From NCBI GenBank assembly GCA_002347725.1, contig DDXA01000003.1:505147-569146 (forward strand): a stretch of 64,000 nucleotides of DNA, written 5' to 3'. The notes below the pieces were generated by a model that saw only the letters and a list, made by a program, of their open reading frames with translations, was not told the DNA's origin and ran no database searches. Shown piece by piece: positions 9,016-17,390 of the stretch. The first letter of the stretch is position 1. Each line of letters begins with the position of its first letter. The DNA is from Actinobacteria bacterium UBA2272. GTDB lineage: Bacteria > Actinomycetota > Coriobacteriia > Anaerosomatales > Anaerosomataceae. The position numbers and the translations under genes were made by a program.

Positions 9016-10068
9016 TCAGCGTCCCGGTGACGTGACGAACCACAGGGCGAAGCCGGCGCCGGCCATGATCCCGGTCACGATCCAGAACCGGACCATGACC
9101 TTGGTCTCGCTCCAGCCCTTCATCTCGAAGTGGTGGTGCAGCGGCGCCATCCTGAAGATGCGCTTCCCGGTGAGCTTGAACGACGCCACCTGGAGGATCA
9201 CCGAGAGTCCCTCGGCCACGTAGATGCCTCCGATGAGCGGTGCAAGCAGCTCGGTCTTCGTGACTACTGCCATGGTCGCGATGGCCGCGCCGAGGCCGAG
9301 CGACCCGGTGTCGCCCATGAAGATATCTGCCGGGTGACTGTTGTACCAAAGGAACCCCAGACATGCACCCGCCACCGACGAAGCGAGGAGTGCGAGCTCG
9401 AGGTTGTCCTGCATGAATGCGATCGCGGCGAACGCCAGCATGACGATCATGACGGTACCAGCAGCCAGACCGTCGAGCCCGTCGGTCAGGTTCACCGTAT
9501 TCGAGAACGAGATGACCATGAAGAACACGAGCGCTATGTACAGCCACGGAAGCGTGATCGTGAACCTGCCGACCACGAGAGTCGAGGAGAGCGCGCCCAG
9601 ATCGAGCATGCCGCCCCACGGAACCACGACCTCCGGACTCACGTGCGCCCAGTTGACCGCGAGCACACCGATAGCGAAGGCGATGAGCGCTTGACCGGCG
9701 ATCTTCGCCTTCGGCTTGAGCCCGAGCGAGCGCTCATGGACGACCTTGGCGTAGTCGTCGATGAAGCCGAGCAGCCCGCAGCCGAGCAGCCCCACGAGCG
9801 CGATGATCCCCGGCCGTCCGACCTCGCCGAGCGAGAGGTAGACGGTGGCCACTACGAGCAGGATGAGCACCCCGCCCATGGTCGGTGTCCCCTGCTTGAC
9901 GAGATGACCCTGCGGACCGTCCGCGCGCACCTGCTGGCCTATGTTGCGGAACCGCAGCACGCGGATCCACAGCGGGAACAGCGCACCCGCAAGCACGAGC
10001 GCAAGCACCGCGGCAACGAACACCTGGTAGGTGGGGTAACGTCCTATGTCAGGCAGAAGGCTGAACAC
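9016..10068 (-). CDS. mraY: Phospho-MurNAc-pentapeptide transferase MraY
   Basis: 350 residues, about ten membrane helices. Transfers phospho-MurNAc-pentapeptide to undecaprenyl phosphate to make lipid I. The motifs are canonical: GTPTMGG near residue 59, FIDDYAKV (catalytic Asp pair), NLTDGLDGLA, FMGDTGSLGLG and the C-terminal PLHHHFEMKGWSE. Compare the divergent paralogue at 28685-29827. The GTG start lies inside the last codons of murF (20-nt overlap). Confidence 0.98.
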   Translation of the reverse strand: MFSLLPDIGRYPTYQVFVAAVLALVLAGALFPLWIRVLRFRNIGQQVRADGPQGHLVKQGTPTMGGVLILLVVATVYLSLGEVGRPGIIALVGLLGCGLLGFIDDYAKVVHERSLGLKPKAKIAGQALIAFAIGVLAVNWAHVSPEVVVPWGGMLDLGALSSTLVVGRFTITLPWLYIALVFFMVISFSNTVNLTDGLDGLAAGTVMIVMLAFAAIAFMQDNLELALLASSVAGACLGFLWYNSHPADIFMGDTGSLGLGAAIATMAVVTKTELLAPLIGGIYVAEGLSVILQVASFKLTGKRIFRMAPLHHHFEMKGWSETKVMVRFWIVTGIMAGAGFALWFVTSPGR

Positions 10069-11473
10069 GCGGATCCATGATCCCTTCCACGACGGTTTCC
10101 AACTCCATCACTCGCGACGCCTTCACGAGCACCGTGTCACCCGGCTCGAGCAGGTCGTCAAGCACCTCCGAGGCCTCCTCGGCACTCGCACACGGCCGTA
10201 TCGCCGCGTCGTCGAAGCCTGCGGCCCGCGCACCGTCACCGATGTGCCGCGCACGCTCACCGACGACGATCAGCACGTCGACCGCCGACTCGACGACCCT
10301 CGTACCGAGTTCGAAGTGCGCAAGCTCCGCGAGCGAGCCGAGTTCCGCCATATCGCCGAGGACCGCGATCCGCCGACCGGCGACCGGCACATCGTCGAGT
10401 GCCGAAAGCGCGGCGGCCATCGAGGTCGGGTTCGCGTTGTATGCATCGTTTATGACGATGATGCCCGACGCGCTCTCGAAGGTCTCCATCCGCCACTTCG
10501 AGAACGTGGCGCCTTCGAGGCCCGCGACCACATCTTCGAGCGACATCTCGAGGTACAGACCGACCGACGCGGCAGCCAGGGCATTGTACACGTTGTGGCG
10601 ACCCGGCAGCGGCAGACGAACGTCACTCACGCCCTGCTCGCAGTGCATCACAAAGCACGGACGACCGTCTTCGCCCACGGTCACGTCAGTCGCTTTCACC
10701 TGGGCGGTCGGACCGAGTCCGTACCGCGTCACCCCTGCAGACGCCCCCGACTCGAGCGCATCGCTCCAGCCGTCATCGCCGTTCAAGAACACGCGCCCCG
10801 TCTCGGGAATGGCCCGGACGAGCTCGCCTTTAGCCGAGGCGATGGCCTCCTCCGAACCGAGAACCTCTACGTGGCTGATGCCCACATTGGTCACGAGCCC
10901 GGCCGTGGGCCGCGCGATCCGGCAGAGATGGTCGATCTGACCAGGACCGCGCATCGCCATCTCGACCACGAGCGCATCGGTCTCGGTACCGGCGTCCATC
11001 ACAGTGAGCGGCACACCGAGTTCGTTGTTGCGGTTGCCGGTCGTGGCGACGACACGCATACGCGTCGCGAGGACGCTGCGCATGAAATCCTTGGTGGTCG
11101 TCTTTCCGGTCGATCCGGTGATCCCGATGACGGGACACATCAATCGGCCCCGGTGCCACGAGCCGAGCGCCTCGACCGCCGCGCGGGCATCTTCGACGAG
11201 CACGAGCGCAAGCTCGGCTCGACCGGCCTCCTCGATCGCCGCGCGGATGCCGACATCATCACGTGTGATCAGGACCGCCCGGGCGCCGGAGGCCAGCGCG
11301 TCGCCGACAAACGCATGTCCGTCTGTGTGCTCCCCGACAAACGCCACGAACGCGGCGCCCGGCTGCACCTCGCGTGAGTCGATCGCAAGCCCGTTGACCA
11401 TGGTGACCGTCGGCCCCACGAGCAACTCACCGCCCGTGATCTCGACAAGCGTCCCCACCGACAGTGTCAGCAC
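10049..11473 (-). CDS. murF: UDP-MurNAc-tripeptide--D-Ala-D-Ala ligase MurF
   Basis: 474 residues. Adds the D-alanyl-D-alanine dipeptide, the last cytoplasmic step before lipid I. The N-terminal substrate domain reads NGLAIDSREVQPGAAFVAF; the P-loop is GITGSTGKTTTKDF; further Mur ligase motifs are NRNNELGVPLT, NVGISHVEVLGS and INDAYNANPTSM. The GTG start overlaps the murE stop by 7 nt. Confidence 0.97.
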   Translation of the reverse strand: MLTLSVGTLVEITGGELLVGPTVTMVNGLAIDSREVQPGAAFVAFVGEHTDGHAFVGDALASGARAVLITRDDVGIRAAIEEAGRAELALVLVEDARAAVEALGSWHRGRLMCPVIGITGSTGKTTTKDFMRSVLATRMRVVATTGNRNNELGVPLTVMDAGTETDALVVEMAMRGPGQIDHLCRIARPTAGLVTNVGISHVEVLGSEEAIASAKGELVRAIPETGRVFLNGDDGWSDALESGASAGVTRYGLGPTAQVKATDVTVGEDGRPCFVMHCEQGVSDVRLPLPGRHNVYNALAAASVGLYLEMSLEDVVAGLEGATFSKWRMETFESASGIIVINDAYNANPTSMAAALSALDDVPVAGRRIAVLGDMAELGSLAELAHFELGTRVVESAVDVLIVVGERARHIGDGARAAGFDDAAIRPCASAEEASEVLDDLLEPGDTVLVKASRVMELETVVEGIMDPRVQPSA

Positions 11474-12918
11474 AGCTTCATCAACTCCTCGCGCGCGACC
11501 TCGCGATCGTCAAAATGGATCGTGTGATCCGAGAAGATCTGATAGTCCTCGTGCCCTTTGCCCGCGATCAGCACCGCGTCTCCCTCGGCGGCCATGCCGA
11601 GTGCCCGGGCTATCGCCGCGCGCCGATCGATCTCGACTGCATGGGAGGCCCCTGTCGGCCTCAAGCCATCCTCGATCTGCAGTACGATCCCCACAGGATC
11701 CTCGCTCCGCGGATTGTCGCTCGTGACCACGATCTCATCGGAACCCTCGCCCGCCGCGCGACCCATCAATGGCCGCTTCTCCGGATCTCGATCGCCACCG
11801 CATCCAAACACGGTGATGACCCGTCCGGGCGTCACGGCGCGGACGGCGGCCACCGCCTTCGTCAGACTATCGGGCGTGTGCGCGTAGTCTACGAACACCG
11901 CGAACCGCTGACCCTCGTCTATACGCTCGAGACGCCCGGGCACCTGAGGCGCATGCTCCAGGCCCGCGGCGACATCCTCCAGCCGGATGCCGAGCGCGAG
12001 TGCCGCGCCCGCGGCAACGAGTGCATTACTCACGTTGTAAGCCCCCGGCAGCGGCAGCTCGACCTGAACGTCCCCCCCGGGTGTCACGAGCGTGAACCTC
12101 GTTGAGAGCGGACCCGGTGACTCGTGTTCCGCACGCACCGCGGCGGCCGCATCTCTGCCGATTGTCCAACGCGCACCGGTCTCGGCGGCCAACTCCTTGC
12201 CACGAGGATCGTCGATGTTGACCACGCGTTCGGCCACGTCCAGCTCGGTGAACAGCCGGCGCTTCACGGACCAGTACTCTTCCAGCGTGTGGTGGTAGTC
12301 AAGATGGTCCTGCGTGAGGTTCGTGAACGCCGCAACCGCGAAGTGGACGCCATCGGCACGGCTCAGGTCGATCGCGTGCGACGACACCTCCATCGACACC
12401 GCGGAAACGCTCGCACCAAGCATACGCGCGAACAGTTGCTGCAGGTCGGCCGACTCCGGCGTCGTGCGCGACGACGGCAGCCGTTCCTCCCCGACACGGG
12501 TCTCGACCGTCCCGATGAGCCCGGTCCTGCGCCCCGCCGCGCGGAGAATGCTGTCGGTGAGGTAGGCCGTCGTGGTCTTGCCATTGGTGCCGGTGATACC
12601 CACGACGTCGAGCTGCGAGGTCGGATCGCCCCAGAAGCGGGCCGACGCAAGCGCCAGCGCTCGTCGCGTATCGGTCACCTTCATCTCAGGAACCCCGAGC
12701 GCGAGCGAGCGTTCGCACACGAGCGCCACCGCACCGCGGGCCACTGCGTCTGCCGCGAACTCGTGACCGTCGTGACGAAACCCGGAGATGCAGAAGAAGG
12801 CGTCGCCGGGCCGCACGCGATCCGAGCGGTATTCGACCCCCGAGACGGGGACATCGGCGCCGGTGAGGACCGCGCTGGTGTCATTGCTCAGTACGCTGCT
12901 CAGTGTGTTCGTCTCCAC
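11467..12918 (-). CDS. murE: UDP-MurNAc-dipeptide--diaminopimelate ligase MurE
   Basis: 483 residues if started at the GTG at 12918, which has AGGGA about 6 nt upstream and begins where family similarity begins. An ATG at 12984 would add 22 residues and overlap ftsI, but lacks a good Shine-Dalgarno. The enzyme adds the third stem residue. DNPRSEDP in the C-terminal domain is the diaminopimelate-type specificity motif (lysine enzymes differ), so the wall is probably DAP-type. The P-loop is GITGTNGKTTTAY; TTPESADLQ and DYAHTPDSL are also present. A TAGAAT -10-like hexamer at 12952-12947 lies just upstream of the GTG. Confidence 0.96.
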   Translation of the reverse strand: METNTLSSVLSNDTSAVLTGADVPVSGVEYRSDRVRPGDAFFCISGFRHDGHEFAADAVARGAVALVCERSLALGVPEMKVTDTRRALALASARFWGDPTSQLDVVGITGTNGKTTTAYLTDSILRAAGRRTGLIGTVETRVGEERLPSSRTTPESADLQQLFARMLGASVSAVSMEVSSHAIDLSRADGVHFAVAAFTNLTQDHLDYHHTLEEYWSVKRRLFTELDVAERVVNIDDPRGKELAAETGARWTIGRDAAAAVRAEHESPGPLSTRFTLVTPGGDVQVELPLPGAYNVSNALVAAGAALALGIRLEDVAAGLEHAPQVPGRLERIDEGQRFAVFVDYAHTPDSLTKAVAAVRAVTPGRVITVFGCGGDRDPEKRPLMGRAAGEGSDEIVVTSDNPRSEDPVGIVLQIEDGLRPTGASHAVEIDRRAAIARALGMAAEGDAVLIAGKGHEDYQIFSDHTIHFDDREVAREELMKLC

Positions 12919-12973
12919 CCGGTCCCTACCGCCTCGAAGCTGCAATATTCTAGCATCCACACATCTGCGAGAC

Positions 12974-14734
12974 TCAGCCGTCATCCGACTGTGGCTCTTC
13001 CGTGACCGGCCGTCCGGGCGGGACCTTCAGGTGCTCCACCGCAAATGCCGCCACCCGGCTGAAGACCGGCGCCGCCACCGTACCGCCGTAGATCGAGCCC
13101 GACGGCTCATCGATGTTCACGATGATCAGAACCCTCGGGTCATCGGCTGGCAGGAACCCCGAGAATGACGCCACGTACTTGCCCTGCGCGTAGCCGGGGC
13201 GCCCATCGGTCCTGGCCTTCTGCGCGGTGCCCGTCTTGCCCGCCACGCTGTAGCCGGCCACCGCGGCAGCCGAGCCGGTGCCGTCGACCACCACGTCCGC
13301 CAGGACGCTCCGCATCTGAGCCGCGGTACCTTCGCTGATGGCCCGCTTCTTAGGCCACGACAGCGCCAGCTCTGGCGTGTCGGGAACGTCCCTGAGGAAG
13401 TGTGGCGTCACAAGTTCGCCCCCGTTGGCGATCGCCGCAAGTGCGCGCGCAAGCTGCAGCGGCGTGACCGAGATACCCTGCCCGAACGGGATCGTGGCGA
13501 CCGACGAGGCAGACCACGTCTCGACAGGTGGAAGCGCTCCGCGCACCTCTCCGGGGTAGTCGACCCCGGTCTTCTCGGTAAGCCCGAAGCGCGAGAAGTA
13601 GTCGTAGAGCCCCTGCTCGCCAAGGGCCTGACCGAGCTTGACCGAACCGACGTTGGAGGACTTCGTGACGATCTCGGTGAGGGACCAGTTCGCGATCGGT
13701 CGCGGGTGCGCCTCGCCGATCGTGCGGCCGCCGACTTTGATGGAAGGCGGCAACTCGAACATGCTGTCCGGCGTGAAGAGGCCGGCGTCGATAACGGCGG
13801 CCGCGGTGAGCGACTTGATCGTCGACCCTGGCTCGTAGGTGTCCACGATAGGACGGTTCCGGTACGACGCCGAGTCGGCCTCCCCGAACCGGTTGGGGTT
13901 GTACTGCGGCACTGACGCCATAGCGAGGATCTCACCGTTGGTGGGGTCCATCACGACGATGGAGCCTGCAGCGGCTCCCCACGTCTCGACCGCCTCGGCG
14001 AGCGCCACCTGCGCCTGGTACTGGATGTCCTTGTCGATGGTCAGGACCACGTCCTTGCCATCGATAGCCTCCTCCTCGAACGCCACGCCTCCGGGGATCG
14101 GTCTCCCCTGACGGTCGCGCTCGCCGATGAGAGCACCGGGTTCGCCTGCCAGCAGGTCGTCGTAGTAGAGCTCCAGGCCCGAGAGGCCCTGGTCGTCGAT
14201 GCCGACGAACCCGAGCACCTGACACCCGAGTTCGTTGCTCGGGTAAACGCGCCGGGAGTCATCGTGGAAACCGAGACCGGTCAGGCCGAGCGCCTCGAGC
14301 TCGGCGGCGCGCGCGGGGTCGGCCTTGCGCGCCACATACGTGTAGGTGCCCTCGCCGCTGATGCGCTCAAGATAGTCGGTGTAGTCCCCACCGAGTGTGT
14401 CGGCGATCGCGCGCGCGGTCGCTTCCTTGTCCGTGATCGTTGCCGGTACCGCATACACGGTGCGCGCAGGGACGGTCTCGGCCATGACCTCGCCCTCACG
14501 ATCGAGGATGAAACCGCGCTCGGGGTTCAGTATGACCTCGCGGGTCCGCTGCTCGGCCGCGGCCTGGGCATACTGCGGACCTTCGACGATCTGGATGCGC
14601 ACGAGCTGACCGGTCACGGCAAGCAGACCCACGGCCAGCGCGACCAGCAACAATGAGAAACGCCCGGTCGGGGCCGAGCGCCTGGGTGCGGCCGGGTCGG
14701 AGCTTTCACTCCGATCTCGCCGGGAACCGCTCAT
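12974..14734 (-). CDS. ftsI: Class B penicillin-binding protein, septal transpeptidase FtsI
   Basis: 586 residues. One N-terminal membrane anchor (about 26-45), then a non-penicillin-binding dimerisation domain starting near RGFILDREG (73-81), then the transpeptidase domain. The three active-site motifs are intact: STIK at 304-307 (catalytic Ser304), SSN at 359-361 and KTGT at 500-503. No PASTA repeats follow, unlike some actinobacterial PBPs. It crosslinks septal peptidoglycan outside the membrane in partnership with FtsW. The ATG overlaps the ftsL stop (14734-14731). Confidence 0.97.
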   Translation of the reverse strand: MSGSRRDRSESSDPAAPRRSAPTGRFSLLLVALAVGLLAVTGQLVRIQIVEGPQYAQAAAEQRTREVILNPERGFILDREGEVMAETVPARTVYAVPATITDKEATARAIADTLGGDYTDYLERISGEGTYTYVARKADPARAAELEALGLTGLGFHDDSRRVYPSNELGCQVLGFVGIDDQGLSGLELYYDDLLAGEPGALIGERDRQGRPIPGGVAFEEEAIDGKDVVLTIDKDIQYQAQVALAEAVETWGAAAGSIVVMDPTNGEILAMASVPQYNPNRFGEADSASYRNRPIVDTYEPGSTIKSLTAAAVIDAGLFTPDSMFELPPSIKVGGRTIGEAHPRPIANWSLTEIVTKSSNVGSVKLGQALGEQGLYDYFSRFGLTEKTGVDYPGEVRGALPPVETWSASSVATIPFGQGISVTPLQLARALAAIANGGELVTPHFLRDVPDTPELALSWPKKRAISEGTAAQMRSVLADVVVDGTGSAAAVAGYSVAGKTGTAQKARTDGRPGYAQGKYVASFSGFLPADDPRVLIIVNIDEPSGSIYGGTVAAPVFSRVAAFAVEHLKVPPGRPVTEEPQSDDG

Positions 14735-15285
14735 CGTCCGAGACCAAGACCCATGTCGCCGACGAGCAGGACCTGCGCCTCACCGGCAGCCAAGTCGACC
14801 AGGGTGGCAAGCATGCGCGAGACGGCTCCGCCCCCTGATTCGGTGGTACTGTCCGCGAGCAGTGCTCCGGAGGCGGGCACCGTGTCGCCGTCCTCGCCGA
14901 CTCCGTTCGAGGAATCGGGCAGCTCGAGGTAACAGACTTCAGCAGGGCGATCCATGTTCAGGGTCTCGCACGCGAGAACCTCGATGCGCGACGGCGCCGC
15001 AAGCGAGCCGCGATCGGCCTCCAAACCGCGCGTCTGCAGACGCGCGGTCTTCAGTTCGCTCTTGAGTTCCCACGCGTCCACGGCGGCCTCGGCTGCCTGG
15101 GCGGCAAGCGCAACGCGGGCAACACCCGCAGTCGCAAGGATCAGGAAGCACACGATCGCGATGCGGAAGGCGCTCGCTGCAGCTGCCGAGCGCGCACGCG
15201 TACGACGGCCGCTCGCTGGGACGAGCCACAGCGAGGGCCGCACCGGTGCGGCTGTATGCGCGAGTCTGCGTGCCGCTGCGCCCAC
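14731..15285 (-). CDS. ftsL: FtsL-like septum protein
   Basis: 184 residues. A basic N-terminal tail (1-37) is followed by one membrane segment (about 42-62, IAIVCFLILATAGVARVALA) and a short coiled-coil-like stretch (WELKSELKTARLQTRGLEAD), then PSRIEVLACETLNMDRP, which resembles the end of the FtsL helix region. The roughly 60-residue Gly/Ser-rich tail is longer than usual. The identity rests on topology and on its place between rsmH and ftsI. It would link FtsQ and FtsB to activation of FtsWI. GTG start with AAGGAGG 9 nt upstream. Confidence 0.82.
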   Translation of the reverse strand: MGAAARRLAHTAAPVRPSLWLVPASGRRTRARSAAAASAFRIAIVCFLILATAGVARVALAAQAAEAAVDAWELKSELKTARLQTRGLEADRGSLAAPSRIEVLACETLNMDRPAEVCYLELPDSSNGVGEDGDTVPASGALLADSTTESGGGAVSRMLATLVDLAAGEAQVLLVGDMGLGLGR

Positions 15286-15342
15286 TGGCGTGGGCCTCCT
15301 TCCGCTCTTTCCCCACCGGGATCCGGCGGGGCCCCTTGGCGT

Positions 15343-16296
15343 CTATCGCTTCTCCGCGACCCGCAGCCTTGCGCTTCGGGCCCGCGGGTTACGCTCGATC
15401 TCCTCATCCGTCGGCACGACGGGCTTCTTCGTGATGATGCGGACTACCGGCTCCCTCTCGCACCTGCACACGGGCAGGTCGGGAGGGCATACACACCCCG
15501 TGGAAAGTTCGCCGAACACATCGCGGACGATCCGATCCTCGAGCGAGTGGTAGCTGATGACTGCTACGCGTCCGCCTGGCGCGAGCCACGCTATCGCGCT
15601 ACGCAGCCCGCTCTCGAGTACCTCGAGTTCACGGTTGACCTCGATGCGCAGCGCCTGGAACGTGCGCCGCGCGGGGTGCCCGCCCTTTCGTCGCGCAGCG
15701 GCCGGTATGGCCGCCTTGATGATCTCGACGAGTTCCCCCGTGGTGGTGAGCGGGTGGTGACCTCGCGCGGCTACGACGAATGCTGCGATTCGCGAGGCCC
15801 ACCGCTCCTCACCGTACGCGCGAATGACACGCGCGAGATCGGCTTCGGCGTACGTATTGACGATGTCAGCCGCGGTAGGCTGCGTCGATGAGGCGTCCAT
15901 GCGCATATCGAGCGGGACGTCCTCCTGGTAGGTGAAACCGCGGCCGACATGGTCGAGCTGGGGAGATGACACGCCGAGATCGAACAAGATCGCGTCCGCG
16001 TAGGGGATCCGCGCTTCGAGCAGCACCTCGTCGAGGTCGCCGAAGTTCCCTTTGAGGAGCACGGTGGTGGCAAGTTCCTGCTGGCCGAGGCGTAGTGTGT
16101 CTGCTGCTGCGGCAAGTGCGGCGTCATCTTGATCGATGCCCACCACGATTCCGGTGGGACCTACAAGCTGTGCTATCAGCTTCGTGTGTCCTGCCCCGCC
16201 TAAGGTACAGTCAACGAAGATCGCGCCATCGTGTAAGGTCAGCTGCTGCGTGACCTCGGCCAGCAAAACTGGGGTGTGCCGGTATTCCATTCTCAA
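15343..16296 (-). CDS. rsmH: 16S rRNA m4C1402 methyltransferase RsmH (MraW)
   Basis: 317 residues. SAM-dependent methylation of N4 of C1402 in the 16S rRNA decoding centre. N-terminal HTPVLLAEV, the SAM loop VDCTLGGAGHT (about 29-39), the acidic motif FDLGVSSPQLD, and the C-terminal YHSLEDRIVRDVF are all typical. An internal helical insertion is present, as in the family. It is the second dcw gene, 4 nt after mraZ, and is followed by a 57-nt gap before ftsL. Confidence 0.98.
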   Translation of the reverse strand: MRMEYRHTPVLLAEVTQQLTLHDGAIFVDCTLGGAGHTKLIAQLVGPTGIVVGIDQDDAALAAAADTLRLGQQELATTVLLKGNFGDLDEVLLEARIPYADAILFDLGVSSPQLDHVGRGFTYQEDVPLDMRMDASSTQPTAADIVNTYAEADLARVIRAYGEERWASRIAAFVVAARGHHPLTTTGELVEIIKAAIPAAARRKGGHPARRTFQALRIEVNRELEVLESGLRSAIAWLAPGGRVAVISYHSLEDRIVRDVFGELSTGCVCPPDLPVCRCEREPVVRIITKKPVVPTDEEIERNPRARSARLRVAEKR

Positions 16297-16300
16297 GGTC

Positions 16301-16735
16301 CTAGAGGATGCCGAGTTCGGCGAGCTCGCTCGTCACTTCCTCGATCCGGGCTTCGGTCTCACCGTTGTACGCAGCCCACGTGGCCGCATCCCAGAGTTCG
16401 ATGCGATCCCCGTTGCCGATGACGGCGACATCGCGGTCGAGCTTCGCGTACTCCCGCAAGACCACCGGGATACCCATGCGCCCCGCCGTGTCGAGCTGAT
16501 CCTCTTTGGCCCCCGCGGTGAAGAAGCGGCGGACCTGGCGGAACTTCGGGTCGAAGTCGCCCTTCTCGGTAAGCTGCTTCAGGAACCGCGCGTAGTCTTC
16601 TGACGAGAAGACGTACAGACACCCCTCGAGACCCTTCGCCACGACGAGGCTGCCCGTCATCTCGCTGCGGAACTTGGCAGGCAGCGACAGGCGCCCCTTG
16701 GCGTCCAGCGTGTGCTGGTACTCGCCGAGAAACAT
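16301..16735 (-). CDS. mraZ: Transcriptional regulator MraZ
   Basis: 144 residues from the ATG at 16735, with GGGAGGGG just upstream; an earlier in-frame start at 16786 has no similarity to the family. Two SpoVT/AbrB-like DNA-binding halves are visible: MFLGEYQHTLDAKGRLSLPAKFR at the start and EDQLDTAGRMGIPVVLREYA in the second half. MraZ forms a ring that binds direct repeats in its own promoter and represses the dcw genes. Such repeats are visible upstream (16801-16847), so autoregulation is likely. Confidence 0.97.
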   Translation of the reverse strand: MFLGEYQHTLDAKGRLSLPAKFRSEMTGSLVVAKGLEGCLYVFSSEDYARFLKQLTEKGDFDPKFRQVRRFFTAGAKEDQLDTAGRMGIPVVLREYAKLDRDVAVIGNGDRIELWDAATWAAYNGETEARIEEVTSELAELGIL

Positions 16736-16792
16736 CCCATCCCCTCCCACTCTCGCTCCTCGGGGCGACCCCACGGGCCCCCGCATGTCACA

Positions 16793-16821
16793 ACTCTATG
16801 ACACACTATCCCACTTTGCAA
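16793..16821 (-). promoter_or_regulatory. Predicted promoter of mraZ and the dcw operon
   Basis: On the minus strand, TTGCAA (16821-16816) and TAGAGT (16798-16793) are separated by exactly 17 nt. The start of transcription would fall near 16786, giving an untranslated leader of about 50 nt. The spacer and the -35 overlap the AGTG-type repeats, which fits repression by MraZ. Confidence 0.6.
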
Positions 16822-16847
16822 CACTTTTTGGGCTGTTGCCCCACTTC
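16801..16847 (-). promoter_or_regulatory. Predicted MraZ operator: heptamers spaced 10 bp apart
   Basis: Reading the minus strand, GAAGTGG (16847-16841), then AAAGTGT (16827-16821), AAAGTGG (16817-16811) and AGTGTGT (16807-16801) start at multiples of 10 bp. The two central copies match the AAAGTG[T/G]-N3 pattern known for MraZ sites in some bacteria. The slot at 16837-16831 is degenerate. One helical turn of spacing suits binding by a multimeric ring. Confidence 0.7.
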
Positions 16848-17049
16848 TGCAGCACCTGGTGCCACACTCTCCCCCGAGCGCGGATACATCGGGACGCCGA
16901 GCGGGGGCGATACCCGGGGGTCGGCGAAGCCCGCCGTGCCGGCGCAACTGCGCCTGAACCCGGCGCGGCCAGGTCCCGTCATAGTGACGACAGGCAGGAA
17001 TCGGACCTTGACAGTGGAAGAACGCTCATGACGGCCTCAACCGGTGTGG

Positions 17050-17078
17050 TTGCCCGCCCGGCGTGGCCACGGTAGAAT
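17050..17078 (+). promoter_or_regulatory. Predicted promoter for the 52-residue peptide and lipoprotein genes
   Basis: TTGCCC (17050-17055) and TAGAAT (17073-17078) are separated by 17 nt. The ATG at 17119 would lie about 35 nt past the start site. The same TAGAAT hexamer occurs upstream of aroC and murE. Confidence 0.6.
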
Positions 17079-17118
17079 CGTCACCAGTGCGTGGCTACGA
17101 TGGAGGTGAGCAGCCCCT

Positions 17119-17277
17119 ATGTACGGATGGTTCCTTCTCGGAAACAACGTCGCCGGCATCATGTTCAACATGCTCGTGGTCGTCTTCTTTGCCGTCATCG
17201 CGATCTCGATCGGATTCCTCGTCTACGCTGCCAAGCAGCTGAAGAAGGCCGAGGAGACGATGAAGAAGGCGGAGTAG
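17119..17277 (+). CDS. 52-residue single-pass membrane peptide
   Basis: The frame opens MYGWFLLGNNVAG, has one hydrophobic helix (about 14-37) and ends in a charged Lys/Glu tail (KQLKKAEETMKKAE). An excellent Shine-Dalgarno, GGAGGTGA (17102-17109), is 9 nt upstream, and a promoter lies at 17050-17078. The short, amphipathic, lysine-rich tail after one helix suggests a peptide that sits in or binds a membrane complex. The lipoprotein gene 113 nt downstream may share its transcript. I do not recognise a family. Confidence 0.72.
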   Translation: MYGWFLLGNNVAGIMFNMLVVVFFAVIAISIGFLVYAAKQLKKAEETMKKAE

Positions 17278-17390
17278 CCGCCCCCGAGAGTCTTAACCGC
17301 TGTCACGACCGAGCGTCCCGGGCCTGTCACGTCAGGCATGCGGGGCGTTCGTGCTTACCAGGGCATGTGCGCCGGAAGGAGGGCACGGAG

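Larger units (their letters stand above)
16736..17118. other. 383-bp divergent intergenic region
   Basis: This is the longest gene-free stretch in the window. It separates mraZ (minus) from a plus-strand small gene. It holds the mraZ promoter with its repeat array (16793-16847) and a plus-strand promoter at 17050-17078. The middle (about 16860-17040) is GC-rich, with a lone TTGACA at 17008-17013 that has no matching -10; I see nothing else in it. Confidence 0.7.

Noticed and set aside
9014..9619. 202-codon upstream extension of murD
   Set aside because: This is mraY read in another frame; MurD similarity begins exactly at the ATG at 9013.
10046..11377. Long plus-strand open frame of 443 codons opposite murF
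   Set aside because: High-GC antisense shadow with Arg/His-rich composition and no family features. The same applies to other long frames such as 4350-5432, 6510-7694, 35872-37656, 39385-41247 and 59610-61637.
17008..17013. TTGACA as the -35 of a plus-strand promoter
   Set aside because: No -10-like hexamer is found 15-19 nt downstream; the TTGCCC/TAGAAT pair at 17050-17078 is better.
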